NCBI GenBank assembly: GCA_963741615.1
Contig: CAVUIU010000019.1
Span: 248,001-312,000 of the forward strand
Length of the DNA stretch: 64,000 nt
Source: UBA9676 sp963741615
GTDB taxonomy: Bacteria; Actinomycetota; Actinomycetes; Streptosporangiales; Streptosporangiaceae
Direction: 5' to 3'
The position numbers and the translations under genes were made by a program. Shown in pieces: positions 41,224-49,701 of this stretch. Under the pieces are notes generated by a model that was not told where the DNA came from, ran no database searches, and worked only from the letters and a program-made list of their open reading frames with translations. How positions within the stretch are numbered: the first letter of the stretch is position 1; every line of letters begins with the position of its first letter.

Positions 41224-42917
41224 GCAAGACCACCGAGGCGCTCGAAGGCACCGGCAGATTCCTCGACGACAGGCTCCGCGCGGCGAGGCCGACCCGCGGG
41301 TTCCTGCGGAAGATCTTCCCCGATCACTGGTCGTTCCTGCTCGGGGAGATCGCCCTCTACTCGTTCGTCATCCTGCTGCTCACTGGCACCTTCCTGACCT
41401 TCTTCTTCCAGCCGAGCATGACCGAGGTCATCTATCACGGCGCCTACACACCGCTGCGCGGCGTGCGGATGAGCGAGGCGTACGCGTCCACCCTGAACAT
41501 CAGCTTCGACGTCCGGGGCGGGCTGCTCATGCGGCAGATCCACCACTGGGCGGCGCTGCTGTTCATGGCCGCGATCATGGTGCACATGCTCCGGATCTTC
41601 TTCACCGGCGCCTACCGCAAGCCACGCGAGTTCAACTGGATCATCGGGATCATCCTGTTCACGCTCGGGATGCTGGAAGGGCTGTTCGGCTACTCACTGC
41701 CCGACGACCTGCTGTCCGGGACCGGCCTGAAGATCACCCAGGGCGTGCTCCAGTCCATCCCGATCGTCGGCACCTACGGGTCGTACTTCCTGTTCGGCGG
41801 CGCGTACCCCGGGCACCTCATCATCCCCCGGCTGTACATCATCCACGTGCTGCTGATCCCGGCCCTGCTGCTGGCGCTGATCACCGCGCACCTGTTCTTC
41901 ATGTTCCACCAGAAGCACACCCAGATGCCGGGCAAGGGCCGTACCAACGCGAACGTGGTCGGCGCGCCGATGTACCCGTACTTCATGGCCAAGACCGGGG
42001 CGTTCTTCTTCTTCATCTTCGCGGTGCTGGCGCTGCTGTCCACGTTCGCGCAGATCAACCCGATCTGGCTGTTCGGCCCGTACAACCCCTCCGGCATCAC
42101 CGCCGGGTCCCAGCCCGACTTCTACATGGGGGCGCTGGAAGGCGCGCTGCGCATCATGTGGCCCTGGGAGTGGAACGTGTTCGGGCACACGTTCGCCTTC
42201 AACGTGTTCATCCCTGCCCTCCTGCCGCTCGGCATCATCTTCGGCGGCGGGGCGGCGTGGCCGTTCCTGGAACGCTGGATCACCGGGGACAAGAGCGAGC
42301 ACCACGTCAACGACCGGCCACGGAACGCGCCGACCCGGACCGGGATCGGCGTGGCGGCCGTCGTCTTCTACGGGGTGCTGTGGCTGGAAGGCGCCAACGA
42401 CCTCATCGCCGACCAGCTCCAGATCCCGCTCTTCACGCTGACCTGGATCGCCCGTTTCGCGATCTTCCTCGGGCCCGCCATCGGCTACTGGGTGACCAAA
42501 CGGATCTGCCTGGGCCTGCAGCGCAAGGACGCCCACCTGCTCGAGCACGGGGTGGAGACGGGCATCATCCGGCAGCTGCCCAACGGTCAGTACATCGAGG
42601 TGACCCGGCCGTTGCCTGAGCAGGACCGGGCGGTCCTGGAGTACAACCGCGTCGGCGCGCCGCAGCTCACCGAGCCGCAGCCGGGCGAGGACGCCGACGG
42701 GGTCCCCGCGCCGGGGACCGCGGGCGCGGTGGGCAGGCTGCGGCTCGCCCTCAACCGGGTTCTCACCGAAGGCATCCCGATCGAGGGCGACGGCCATGGG
42801 AACGGGCACGGGAACGGCGGCCACGCGGCACCGGCCGCGGTCACCGCTGGCGAGCCGGGTGAGCAGGGCGCCCAGCCCGCCCGGCCGGGGCAGGACGGCG
42901 AGGACAGCGGCCACTGA
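41220..42917 (+). CDS. qcrB: Cytochrome b subunit of the bcc complex
   Basis: Menaquinol-oxidising, diheme membrane subunit. The 565-residue protein has eight or nine helices, with heme-ligand His in RQIHHWAALLFMAAIMVHMLR and in ALITAHLFFMFHQKHT, and the quinone-site PWEW (PEWY in mitochondria) in IMWPWEWNVFG. After about residue 480 a polar C-terminal tail ends in His/Gly/Asn-rich repeats (GDGHGNGHGNGGHA). Last gene of the ctaE-qcrCAB operon; convergent with the L,D-transpeptidase gene. Confidence 0.95.
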   Translation: MSKTTEALEGTGRFLDDRLRAARPTRGFLRKIFPDHWSFLLGEIALYSFVILLLTGTFLTFFFQPSMTEVIYHGAYTPLRGVRMSEAYASTLNISFDVRGGLLMRQIHHWAALLFMAAIMVHMLRIFFTGAYRKPREFNWIIGIILFTLGMLEGLFGYSLPDDLLSGTGLKITQGVLQSIPIVGTYGSYFLFGGAYPGHLIIPRLYIIHVLLIPALLLALITAHLFFMFHQKHTQMPGKGRTNANVVGAPMYPYFMAKTGAFFFFIFAVLALLSTFAQINPIWLFGPYNPSGITAGSQPDFYMGALEGALRIMWPWEWNVFGHTFAFNVFIPALLPLGIIFGGGAAWPFLERWITGDKSEHHVNDRPRNAPTRTGIGVAAVVFYGVLWLEGANDLIADQLQIPLFTLTWIARFAIFLGPAIGYWVTKRICLGLQRKDAHLLEHGVETGIIRQLPNGQYIEVTRPLPEQDRAVLEYNRVGAPQLTEPQPGEDADGVPAPGTAGAVGRLRLALNRVLTEGIPIEGDGHGNGHGNGGHAAPAAVTAGEPGEQGAQPARPGQDGEDSGH

Positions 42918-42940
42918 GCCGAACCGCACGTGGTGTGCTG

Positions 42941-44542
42941 TTAGCCGTAGACCATGGAGCGCATCCAGTTCGAGCCGGTCCTGGCCGGTGACAGGAACTG
43001 GCTGCCGCCGCTGTCCACCAGCACCCCCCGGCCGGTCGCGCTGCCCGCCAGCAGCTTGCGCCACGACAGGAACCAGATCGTCCAGCCGTCGCCCCAGATG
43101 GGCGGCGCCGGGCTGCCCACGACCGTGATCGGGTCGCCCAGGAGGGAGCGGTTGTAGTACCAGGCGGCGTTGGCCGGGGCCACGTTCACGCAGCCGTGGC
43201 TGACGTTGACGTAGCCCTGCTCCCCCACCGACCACGGCGCGCTGTGCACATAGTCGCCGTCGGCGGTGAACTGCACCGAGTCGTACACCTCGACGTTGTA
43301 GTAGCCGGGATCGCCTGGCATGACCCCGAAGGTGGCCGAGTCCATGTCCACCGGATTGCCCATGGCGAACGAGAGGTAGTGCCCGTTCGGGGTGTCCAGG
43401 CCGGGCTGCCCGGTGCTGATCGGCCAGTCACCCTTGAAACGGCCGTTGTACCAGACCTTCATGTGGTGGCCGGAGGTGCTGGCGATGGCGATGAGCGAGC
43501 TGCCGATACGGAACTGCCCGGCCAGGTTGGCATCGCCGTAGACGCCGGGCGCTCCCTGCACGCCCTTGAGATGGGCTTCGAACCACACCCGGGTGTGCGC
43601 CGGCCAGTACTTCCTGGTCCGGAACCAGACCTGCGTGTTGCTCATCCAGTACCAGGCTCCGGTCACCGGCTTGCTCGAGCGCACCTCGAGCGCTTGTTCC
43701 ACGGCTCTCTTGTCGGTGATCGGGTGGCTGAAGGTGATCATGATCGGCATGCCCACGCCATAGTCCTGGCCGGCGCTGAGGGTGGTGGTGGCCGAGAAGG
43801 TCCGCCGTGGGGTCAGGGTCCGGAAAGCGCCGCTGATCACGGTCTTCCTGCCCTGGCCGTTGATAGCGGACGCGGTCACCCGGTAGGACTGCGACGGTGC
43901 CAGCGCCCAGGTGGTGCGCCAGGACGTTCCCCCGGCGCCCAGCGCTCCCGGCACGGCACTGCCCGGGCCTGCTGTGACGGCTACGCCGGACAGCGTGCCG
44001 TTGCTGACGCTGACGTCGATCCCCAGGTCGGGACGGTTGTCGACCTGCCGGGCCACCTGCCGGGCCACCTGCCGGGCCAGCTGGGCTGCCGCGGACCTGG
44101 TGACCGTGCCGCCCGCGCTCGCGGCGCTGATGCCGGAGTGACGGGACTTCGTCGTGGTGCCCGGCGCGGCGGCCGAGGTGAATGTGAGATTGCCGCTGCT
44201 GATCGTGACCCGCGCCAGCGGGCGCACCACCGCCCTATGCGACACCGGGCCGCCCTGGCAGGCGGCTACCAGCATCATCCCGAGGCACGCCATGGCGGCG
44301 CCACCCCAGCGCAACGGGCGCATCGTGCCCCAGCCGGCGGGGCGCATCGTGCCCCAGCGCGGCGGGTGCATCGTGCCCCAGCGCAGCGGGCGCATCGTCC
44401 GCCAGCCGGCGGGATGCATCGTGCGCCAGCGCTGTCGCCCCATGCCGGCCCGCCGCAGCGGGTTGGCCAGATCATTCCGGATAATTGTGGCGAGAATACG
44501 CCTGGACGTGCCGATCCACATTTTTTCAGCCAATGCCCCCAC
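42941..44542 (-). CDS. L,D-transpeptidase (YkuD) lipoprotein with repeat-bearing N-terminus
   Basis: Forms 3-3 peptidoglycan crosslinks outside the membrane. The protein has a lipobox MLVAAC near residue 95, Ig-like domains (about 170-330) and a C-terminal YkuD domain with YVHSAPWS and the catalytic SHGCVN. Upstream of the signal sequence the frame contains five 24-bp repeats, each with an in-frame ATG. The full frame from GTG 44542 is 533 residues; a start at ATG 44323 (MRPLRWGGAAMACLG) would give a normal lipoprotein signal and may be the true one. It occupies the qcrB-ctaF gap, where mycobacteria have other genes. Confidence 0.88.
   Translation of the reverse strand: MGALAEKMWIGTSRRILATIIRNDLANPLRRAGMGRQRWRTMHPAGWRTMRPLRWGTMHPPRWGTMRPAGWGTMRPLRWGGAAMACLGMMLVAACQGGPVSHRAVVRPLARVTISSGNLTFTSAAAPGTTTKSRHSGISAASAGGTVTRSAAAQLARQVARQVARQVDNRPDLGIDVSVSNGTLSGVAVTAGPGSAVPGALGAGGTSWRTTWALAPSQSYRVTASAINGQGRKTVISGAFRTLTPRRTFSATTTLSAGQDYGVGMPIMITFSHPITDKRAVEQALEVRSSKPVTGAWYWMSNTQVWFRTRKYWPAHTRVWFEAHLKGVQGAPGVYGDANLAGQFRIGSSLIAIASTSGHHMKVWYNGRFKGDWPISTGQPGLDTPNGHYLSFAMGNPVDMDSATFGVMPGDPGYYNVEVYDSVQFTADGDYVHSAPWSVGEQGYVNVSHGCVNVAPANAAWYYNRSLLGDPITVVGSPAPPIWGDGWTIWFLSWRKLLAGSATGRGVLVDSGGSQFLSPARTGSNWMRSMVYG
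44307..44426 (-). repeat. 24-bp tandem repeat, five copies, at the L,D-transpeptidase 5' end
   Basis: Units of 24 bp encode alternating TMRPLRWG and TMHPAGWR/TMRPAGWG-type octapeptides on the minus strand, each containing an ATG. They precede the lipoprotein signal sequence. Confidence 0.9.
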
Positions 44543-44961
44543 CTTGGCCTTAACACATTACGTATGGTTCGATCGCCGCGGCCCCCATACACCGGCGACG
44601 GCCCGTACGCACGCCATGCGCAGCCGGGATGACGTTTCCCACCGCATCTTCGACAACGCCAACGGTGCGTTCTGGCACCGAAATTCCTTCCCCGTCCAGG
44701 GCTGGATTACTCACTGCAGAACATGAATGAAGATGGCGTGTCACTGCAGGTCACAGCCCTGACCGAGCGACCCGGCAGAGTCCGGCAGGGGCCACGGTAC
44801 CCACGGCTTTGACGCCGGGCACGAGCGGGGTACCGGATACGGCAAAAGCGCTTCTATTCGCGCTGTATGCCGGGGGAAAGAAGCCCGGCCTGCCATGCCG
44901 CCGGGGCCGGGGGGGCGTGGGGGCGGGCGGCCAGCGAAGCAGCCGGGAAAGGCCTGGCCGG
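44543..44961. other. 419-bp gene-free region between the transpeptidase and ctaF
   Basis: No supported gene. The part at 44543-44740 is AT-richer and has TAATGT (minus strand, 44560-44555) 12 nt before the GTG at 44542, a possible -10 element of the transpeptidase. TCACTGCAG occurs twice, near 44712 and 44739. The rest is GC-rich trailer of ctaF. Confidence 0.45.
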
Positions 44962-45357
44962 CTAGTGCGAGTAGACCCCTCGGTAATACTCGAAGACGAA
45001 CCCGATCGCCGAGAGCATGACACAGAGCATCCCGATCAGGAAAAGCCACCATCCCACGGCCGCGCCGAGCGCCGCGAGCGCCGCCGCGAGCCCGGTGATC
45101 AGCGGCCACCAGCTGTGCGGGCTGAAGAAGCCGAGCTCGCCGGTGCCCTCGCTGATCTCGGCGTCGGGGTTGTCCTCCGGCCGGCGTGGCAGCCGCCGGC
45201 CGGTGAACAGGATGTAGAAGCCGCTGAGGAAGGCGAGGCCCACGGCCAGGGCCAGCGCCGTGGTCCCGGTCGGGTCCTTCGAGAAGTGCCAGTACACGAC
45301 GTCGGAGGCGGCGAAGAACACGGCGCAGCCGAGAAACAGGTACCCTTCGACCTTCAT
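44962..45357 (-). CDS. ctaF: Cytochrome c oxidase subunit IV, actinobacterial type
   Basis: Small membrane subunit of the aa3 oxidase, 131 residues with four hydrophobic helices: KVEGYLFLGCAVFFAASDVVYW, GTTALALAVGLAFLSGFYILFTG, WWPLITGLAAALAALGAAVGWW and LIGMLCVMLSAIGFVFEYYRG. Such a subunit is specific to actinobacteria. It follows ctaD by 58 bp on the same strand, giving ctaC-ctaD-ctaF. Confidence 0.93.
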   Translation of the reverse strand: MKVEGYLFLGCAVFFAASDVVYWHFSKDPTGTTALALAVGLAFLSGFYILFTGRRLPRRPEDNPDAEISEGTGELGFFSPHSWWPLITGLAAALAALGAAVGWWLFLIGMLCVMLSAIGFVFEYYRGVYSH

Positions 45358-45415
45358 GAGACACCCCTGTCCTGCCGCGGGATACCGGGCACGTGGTCAC
45401 CGCGCATCGCCGGGC

Positions 45416-47101
45416 TCACTCGGGCGCCGAGATGGACTCGCGGGCCGGCCGCCCCGACCTGATCTGCGGGTAGTGCAGATCGAACGCGGGGCGCTCGGAC
45501 CGGATGCGCGGAATGCTGGTGAAGTTGTGCCGCGGCGGCGGGCAGGACGTCGCCCACTCCAGCGAGTTCGCGTAGCCCCACGGGTCGTCGGCCGTCACCC
45601 GCTCGCCGTACCGCGAGGTCTTGTACACGTTGTAGAGGAAGATGAACGTGGACGCCCCGAGGATCCACGAACCGACGCTTGAGACCTGGTTCAGCGTGGT
45701 CACGCTATGCGGCAGGAAGGGGTAGTTGGCCACCCGCCGCGGCATCCCTTCGACTCCGATCCAGTGCTGGACCAGGAACGTCATGTGGAAGCCGATGAAC
45801 AAGGTCCAGAAGTGCCAGACTCCCAGCCTGTTGTTGAGCATCTTCCCGGTGAACTTGGGCCACCAGAAGTAGAAGCCGCCGAACATCGTGAACACCACCG
45901 TGCCGAACAGCACGTAGTGGAAGTGGGCGACCACGAAGTAGGAGTCGCTGACGTGGAAGTCCAGCGGCGGCGAGGCGAGGATGACCCCGGTCAGCCCGCC
46001 GAACAGGAAGGTGACCAGGAAGCCGAGGATGAACAGCATCGGCGCCTCGAAGCTGAGCTGCCCGCGCCACATGGTGCCGACCCAGTTGAAGAACTTCACC
46101 CCGGTGGGCACCGCGATGAGGAACGTCATGAAGGAGAAGAACGGCAGCAGCACGGCGCCGGTGGTGAACATGTGGTGTGCCCACACGGTCATCGACAGCC
46201 CGGCGATCGCCACGGTCGCGGCGACCAGTCCCTTGTAGCCGAAGCACGGCTTGCGGCTGAATACCGGCAGCACCTCGGTGGCGATCCCGAAGAACGGGAT
46301 CGCCACGATATAGACCTCGGGATGGCCGAAGAACCAGAACAGGTGCTGCCACATGACCGCACCGCCGTTGGCCGAGCTGAACACCTGGGCGCCGAGCTTG
46401 CGGTCGATCTCCAGCACCAGCAGCGCCGCCGCCAGCACCGGGAACGCCATCAGCACCAGCATGGAGGTGAGCAGGATGTTCCAGGTGAAGATCGGCATCC
46501 GGAACATGGTCATGCCCGGCGCGCGCATGCAGATGATGGTGGTGACGAAGTTGACGCCGCTCAGGATGGTGCCCAGGCCGGACAGGGTCAGGCCCATGAT
46601 CCACATGTCCCCGCCGATCCCCGGGGCGTTGATGGGGCTGGTCAGCGGCGAGTAGGCATACCAGCCGAACGCGGCCGCCCCGCCCGGCGCCATGAAGCTG
46701 GCCAGCAGGATCAGCCCGCCGAACAGGAACATGTAGTAGCTGAGCAGGTTCATGCGCGGGAACGCGACGTCGGGCGAGCCGATCTGGAGCGGCATGATCT
46801 CGTTCGCGAACCCGACGAACAGCGGGGTGGCGAACAGCAGCAGCATGATCGTGCCGTGCATGGTGAACAGCTCGTTGTACTGCTGGTCGGACACGATGTG
46901 GTTGTTCGGCTCGAACAGCTGGGCCCGCATGATCATCGCCATCAGCCCGGCCACCATGAAGAAGCCGAACGACGTGATCAGGTACAGGTGCCCGATGATC
47001 TTGTGGTCGGTGGAGGACAGCCAGTCGGCCATGACGGAGCCCTTGCGCGCGTTGCGCGGCGGCGTCACCGGGAGGGTGGGCGGGTGTTCGAGCGTACTCA
47101 C
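45416..47101 (-). CDS. ctaD: Cytochrome c oxidase subunit I
   Basis: Catalytic heme-copper subunit of 561 residues with twelve helices. Low-spin heme and copper ligands are seen in LFTMHGTIMLLLF, the cross-linked His-Tyr in WFFGHPEVYIVAIPFFG, and HH in TVWAHHMFTTG, plus the C-terminal VAHFHYVLFG pair. The GTG start (47099-47101) overlaps the ctaC stop by GTGA, so translation is coupled; an internal ATG at MADWLSSTDHK would remove 23 residues. It is the core of terminal oxygen reduction. Confidence 0.96.
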   Translation of the reverse strand: MSTLEHPPTLPVTPPRNARKGSVMADWLSSTDHKIIGHLYLITSFGFFMVAGLMAMIMRAQLFEPNNHIVSDQQYNELFTMHGTIMLLLFATPLFVGFANEIMPLQIGSPDVAFPRMNLLSYYMFLFGGLILLASFMAPGGAAAFGWYAYSPLTSPINAPGIGGDMWIMGLTLSGLGTILSGVNFVTTIICMRAPGMTMFRMPIFTWNILLTSMLVLMAFPVLAAALLVLEIDRKLGAQVFSSANGGAVMWQHLFWFFGHPEVYIVAIPFFGIATEVLPVFSRKPCFGYKGLVAATVAIAGLSMTVWAHHMFTTGAVLLPFFSFMTFLIAVPTGVKFFNWVGTMWRGQLSFEAPMLFILGFLVTFLFGGLTGVILASPPLDFHVSDSYFVVAHFHYVLFGTVVFTMFGGFYFWWPKFTGKMLNNRLGVWHFWTLFIGFHMTFLVQHWIGVEGMPRRVANYPFLPHSVTTLNQVSSVGSWILGASTFIFLYNVYKTSRYGERVTADDPWGYANSLEWATSCPPPRHNFTSIPRIRSERPAFDLHYPQIRSGRPARESISAPE

Positions 47102-48009
47102 TGAGCGCTCCCTGCTGCCTTCTGCTGCGCGATCTGCTGCGCATGGATCCACTGGCTGAACTGGGCCGGCGTGACGATCTTCACGACGAACAGCATCCGG
47201 CTGTGATACAGGCCGCACAGCTCGGTGCAGTGGCCGATGAACCGGCCGGTCCGGATCGGGGTGACCTGGAAGTGGTTCGGGTGCCCGGGGATCACGTCGC
47301 GCTTGAACTCGAACGGGACGATCCAGAACGAGTGGATGACGTCGGTGGAGGTCAGGTTGAACCGCACCGTCTCATTGGTCGGGATCACCAGCAACGGCAG
47401 GTTCTTCTGATCGCTGGGCTTCGACGGGTCCCAGGCCTCGCCGTTCATCATCACGTCCCGGTACACCGAAGCCGGGACCTGGTACTGGGGGTACTGAAAC
47501 TGCCAGCTCCACTGGTAGCCGGTCACGTTGACCACCACGTCGGGGTGGGGCGACAGCTTGTCGATGTAGTTCTCGTCCCGCGCGGTGAAGAAGAACAGGA
47601 CGCCGACCATGATGAACGGCACCACGGTGTAGAGCATCTCGATCGGCAGGTTGTAACGCACCTGGTGGGGCGGCCGGTCTGTGCGCTTGCGGTGGAAGAT
47701 GATCGCCCACACGATCAGCCCCCAGACGACGGCCCCGACCGCCCAGGCCGCGATCCAGGAACCCTGCCACAGGGTCAGCGCCACCTGGCCCTGCTTGGTG
47801 ACCGGGACCGGCCAGCCGAGCCGGGTGAAGGCGTTCGACGTGCACCCGGCCGTGCCGGACACGACCGCGGCGAGGATGGCCGCGAGCGGCACCGCGCGGC
47901 GCCACCGCGGGGCTTGCCGCCGGCGCGGTGAATCTGCCGCCGTCTGGCCGGGCGCCAGGCCCGGAACGTGCGCGCCCCGACCGCGAGGGGCGCTGGGGGT
48001 GGAACTCAC
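47098..48009 (-). CDS. ctaC: Cytochrome c oxidase subunit II, lipoprotein
   Basis: CuA-bearing subunit accepting electrons from QcrC. The 303-residue protein has a lipobox-like VSGTAGC near residue 56, two membrane helices (about 82-104 and 128-147) and a cupredoxin domain with the CuA ligands: His in STDVIHSFW and GHCTELCGLYHSRM (two Cys, His, Met). Start GTG 48007-48009 with GGAAGG. First gene of ctaC-ctaD-ctaF. Confidence 0.95.
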   Translation of the reverse strand: MSSTPSAPRGRGAHVPGLAPGQTAADSPRRRQAPRWRRAVPLAAILAAVVSGTAGCTSNAFTRLGWPVPVTKQGQVALTLWQGSWIAAWAVGAVVWGLIVWAIIFHRKRTDRPPHQVRYNLPIEMLYTVVPFIMVGVLFFFTARDENYIDKLSPHPDVVVNVTGYQWSWQFQYPQYQVPASVYRDVMMNGEAWDPSKPSDQKNLPLLVIPTNETVRFNLTSTDVIHSFWIVPFEFKRDVIPGHPNHFQVTPIRTGRFIGHCTELCGLYHSRMLFVVKIVTPAQFSQWIHAQQIAQQKAAGSAQ

Positions 48010-48370
48010 AGGTTGCCTTCCCAGCGGATGACACCCGGCTGCACGGGCTGGTCAAATGGCTCGTCCTACAGACTGTCGTGGAAACAGTATCGCGCGCCGG
48101 AGCCGGGCCGGCGGGGACCCCCTGCCGTGTCGGGCCCCGGTTGCCGGGCCCGATCCGGCCGGCCTGGCCCGGCCGCCGCGGACACCGGCCAGCCGACCAT
48201 CTGCTGGCGGCGATGTCCGTGCATATCCGCGGCGACGTGCGGGTATCGCTTCCGCGTGGCACAGCACCGATCTCGGCCGCCCGGTTCCCGCCGCGTGAGC
48301 CGGTATCGTGGCCGGGCCGCGTGAGATGGTGGGCCCGACGCCCCCGCTGCAAGGATGAGAGGCTTGCCGC
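48010..48370. other. 361-bp divergent region between ctaC and tusA
   Basis: No supported gene. Promoters for both directions must be here. TTGACC occurs on the minus strand near 48050 but without a convincing -10 at the right distance. Confidence 0.4.
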
Positions 48371-48604
48371 ATGACCCCCCCGATGCTCGTCATCGATGCG
48401 CTGGGCCGCAAGTGCCCCATCCCGATCATCATGCTCGCCCAGCGGATCCAGGAAGTGCCCATCGGGGCGACGATCGCCGTCCTGGCCGACGACCCGGCGG
48501 CCAAGAGTGATGTGCCGGCCTGGTGCACCATGAAGTCGCAGGAGTTCGTCACCATCACCGAACTCCCCCGCGGCTGGTCCTTCCTGATCAAGCGCAGCTA
48601 CTGA
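48371..48604 (+). CDS. TusA-like sulfur carrier protein
   Basis: A 77-residue protein with the SirA/TusA fold signature LVIDALGRKCPIPIIMLAQRI; the Cys of CPxP is the persulfide carrier. It probably relays sulfur for tRNA thiolation or molybdenum cofactor. In this window the possible partner thiI is 31 kb away, and no cysteine desulfurase is visible. ATG 48371 follows AGGATGAGAGG. It is alone on the plus strand between cta genes. Confidence 0.9.
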   Translation: MTPPMLVIDALGRKCPIPIIMLAQRIQEVPIGATIAVLADDPAAKSDVPAWCTMKSQEFVTITELPRGWSFLIKRSY

Positions 48605-48627
48605 CGAGGCCCGGCCGCCGGCCCCGG

Positions 48628-49674
48628 TCAGGCGCCTGGCCGCCGGAAGCGGCCCGCGAACCGGGGATCGCTCTCCCACCACAGCTGGCCCGGTGCCGTC
48701 AGCGGGACGTCACCGCTGGCCGGGACGTCACCGGTGGCCGGGACGTCACCGCCGGGCGGGACGGTTCCGGCGCCTGCTGATGCCAGCGGCACCTCCCCGG
48801 CGTCGAGTTCGGCGTCAACCCGCGCCGCCTCCCCCTCGTCCTCCCGCATCATCTGGATCAGCTGGGCGGCCAGGAACGGGAGGCCGATGAGGTCCCCCAG
48901 CAGCCACAGCGCCCCTCCGCCGATGACCTGGTCGGCCCGCAGGCTTGGCCCCCACGGCCGGGCGAGCGCCCGGTAGTAGGACCCGGCGATGAGGTTCTGG
49001 TCGGCCATGATGGCGAGCCCCAGGATCGCGTCACCCACCACTTCCGTGCCGGTGACCCACAGCGACACCAGGTACGGATAGGCCTTCGGCACCGGATCCA
49101 CCCGCAGCAGCGTCCAGAAGAACACCAGCCCCGGTGCCAGCAGTGCCAGGTAGGTCAGTTCCCGCGCCAGGTCGTTGCGCAACCCTGCCTCGTACCAGGG
49201 GGTGAAGTACAGCAGGAAACCGACCAGGACCAGGGCCAGCGCGGTGATGGCAGGGAAGGTGAGGATCCGCGCGAGCCGGCTGTCTATCAGCGCCCCGATC
49301 CTGCGGCCGAGCCGGGGCAGGGTGGCGATCGCCAGTGTCACCGGCCGTCCCAGGGCGAGGAACAGCGGCGCGGCGAGCAGCAGCAGGATCGTCTGCACCG
49401 CCCGGGCGTAGAACAGCACTCCCTGGTACACACCGAGGAAGGACATGGTGGCCAGGACGATCACGCCGAGGCCGCCACCGCAGAAGGCGATCACCGGCCC
49501 GGGTGGCCAGTGCTCCCCGGATCGGCGCAGCCGGCGCACACCGGCCAGGTAGAGCGCGGCCGCGAGCAGCACCACCACCAGCACCGGCAGGTCGAGCGTC
49601 CAGGAGGTGAACGCCCGCGCCAGGGTCAGCTCGGGTGGGCCCTGGTAGGCACCTGCGATCACGCCTGCGGTCAC
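48628..49674 (-). CDS. ctaG: CtaG-type cytochrome c oxidase assembly protein
   Basis: Caa3-type CtaG membrane protein (348 residues) linked to copper delivery to the oxidase. Seven hydrophobic helices span residues 25-275, starting with FTSWTLDLPVLVVVLLAAALY; FLLYFTPWYEAGLRN and WVTGTEVVGDAILGLAIMADQN are typical family segments. The C-terminus has three GDVPA-type hexapeptide repeats. GTG 49672-49674 has TAGCGT 6 nt upstream. Its place beside the cta cluster supports an assembly role. Confidence 0.85.
   Translation of the reverse strand: MTAGVIAGAYQGPPELTLARAFTSWTLDLPVLVVVLLAAALYLAGVRRLRRSGEHWPPGPVIAFCGGGLGVIVLATMSFLGVYQGVLFYARAVQTILLLLAAPLFLALGRPVTLAIATLPRLGRRIGALIDSRLARILTFPAITALALVLVGFLLYFTPWYEAGLRNDLARELTYLALLAPGLVFFWTLLRVDPVPKAYPYLVSLWVTGTEVVGDAILGLAIMADQNLIAGSYYRALARPWGPSLRADQVIGGGALWLLGDLIGLPFLAAQLIQMMREDEGEAARVDAELDAGEVPLASAGAGTVPPGGDVPATGDVPASGDVPLTAPGQLWWESDPRFAGRFRRPGA
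48703..48756 (-). repeat. 18-bp tandem repeat, three copies, in ctaG
   Basis: Three 18-bp units encode GDVPAT/GDVPAS-type hexapeptides in the C-terminal tail of CtaG. Confidence 0.9.
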
Positions 49675-49680
49675 CCCGCC

Positions 49681-49686
49681 ACGCTA
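49681..49686 (-). promoter_or_regulatory. -10 hexamer TAGCGT, leaderless ctaG start
   Basis: Reads TAGCGT on the minus strand, 6 nt before the GTG at 49674. Confidence 0.6.
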
Positions 49687-49701
49687 CCGCCGGGGCCGCG
49701 G

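Noticed and set aside
44620..44730. A 36-codon plus-strand frame ending FPVQGWITHCRT, considered as a ribosomal peptide precursor
   Set aside because: No ribosome site, no modification genes nearby, and it is antisense to the transpeptidase leader.
48040..48080. TTGACC as the ctaC promoter -35
   Set aside because: No -10-like hexamer lies at 16-18 bp from it.
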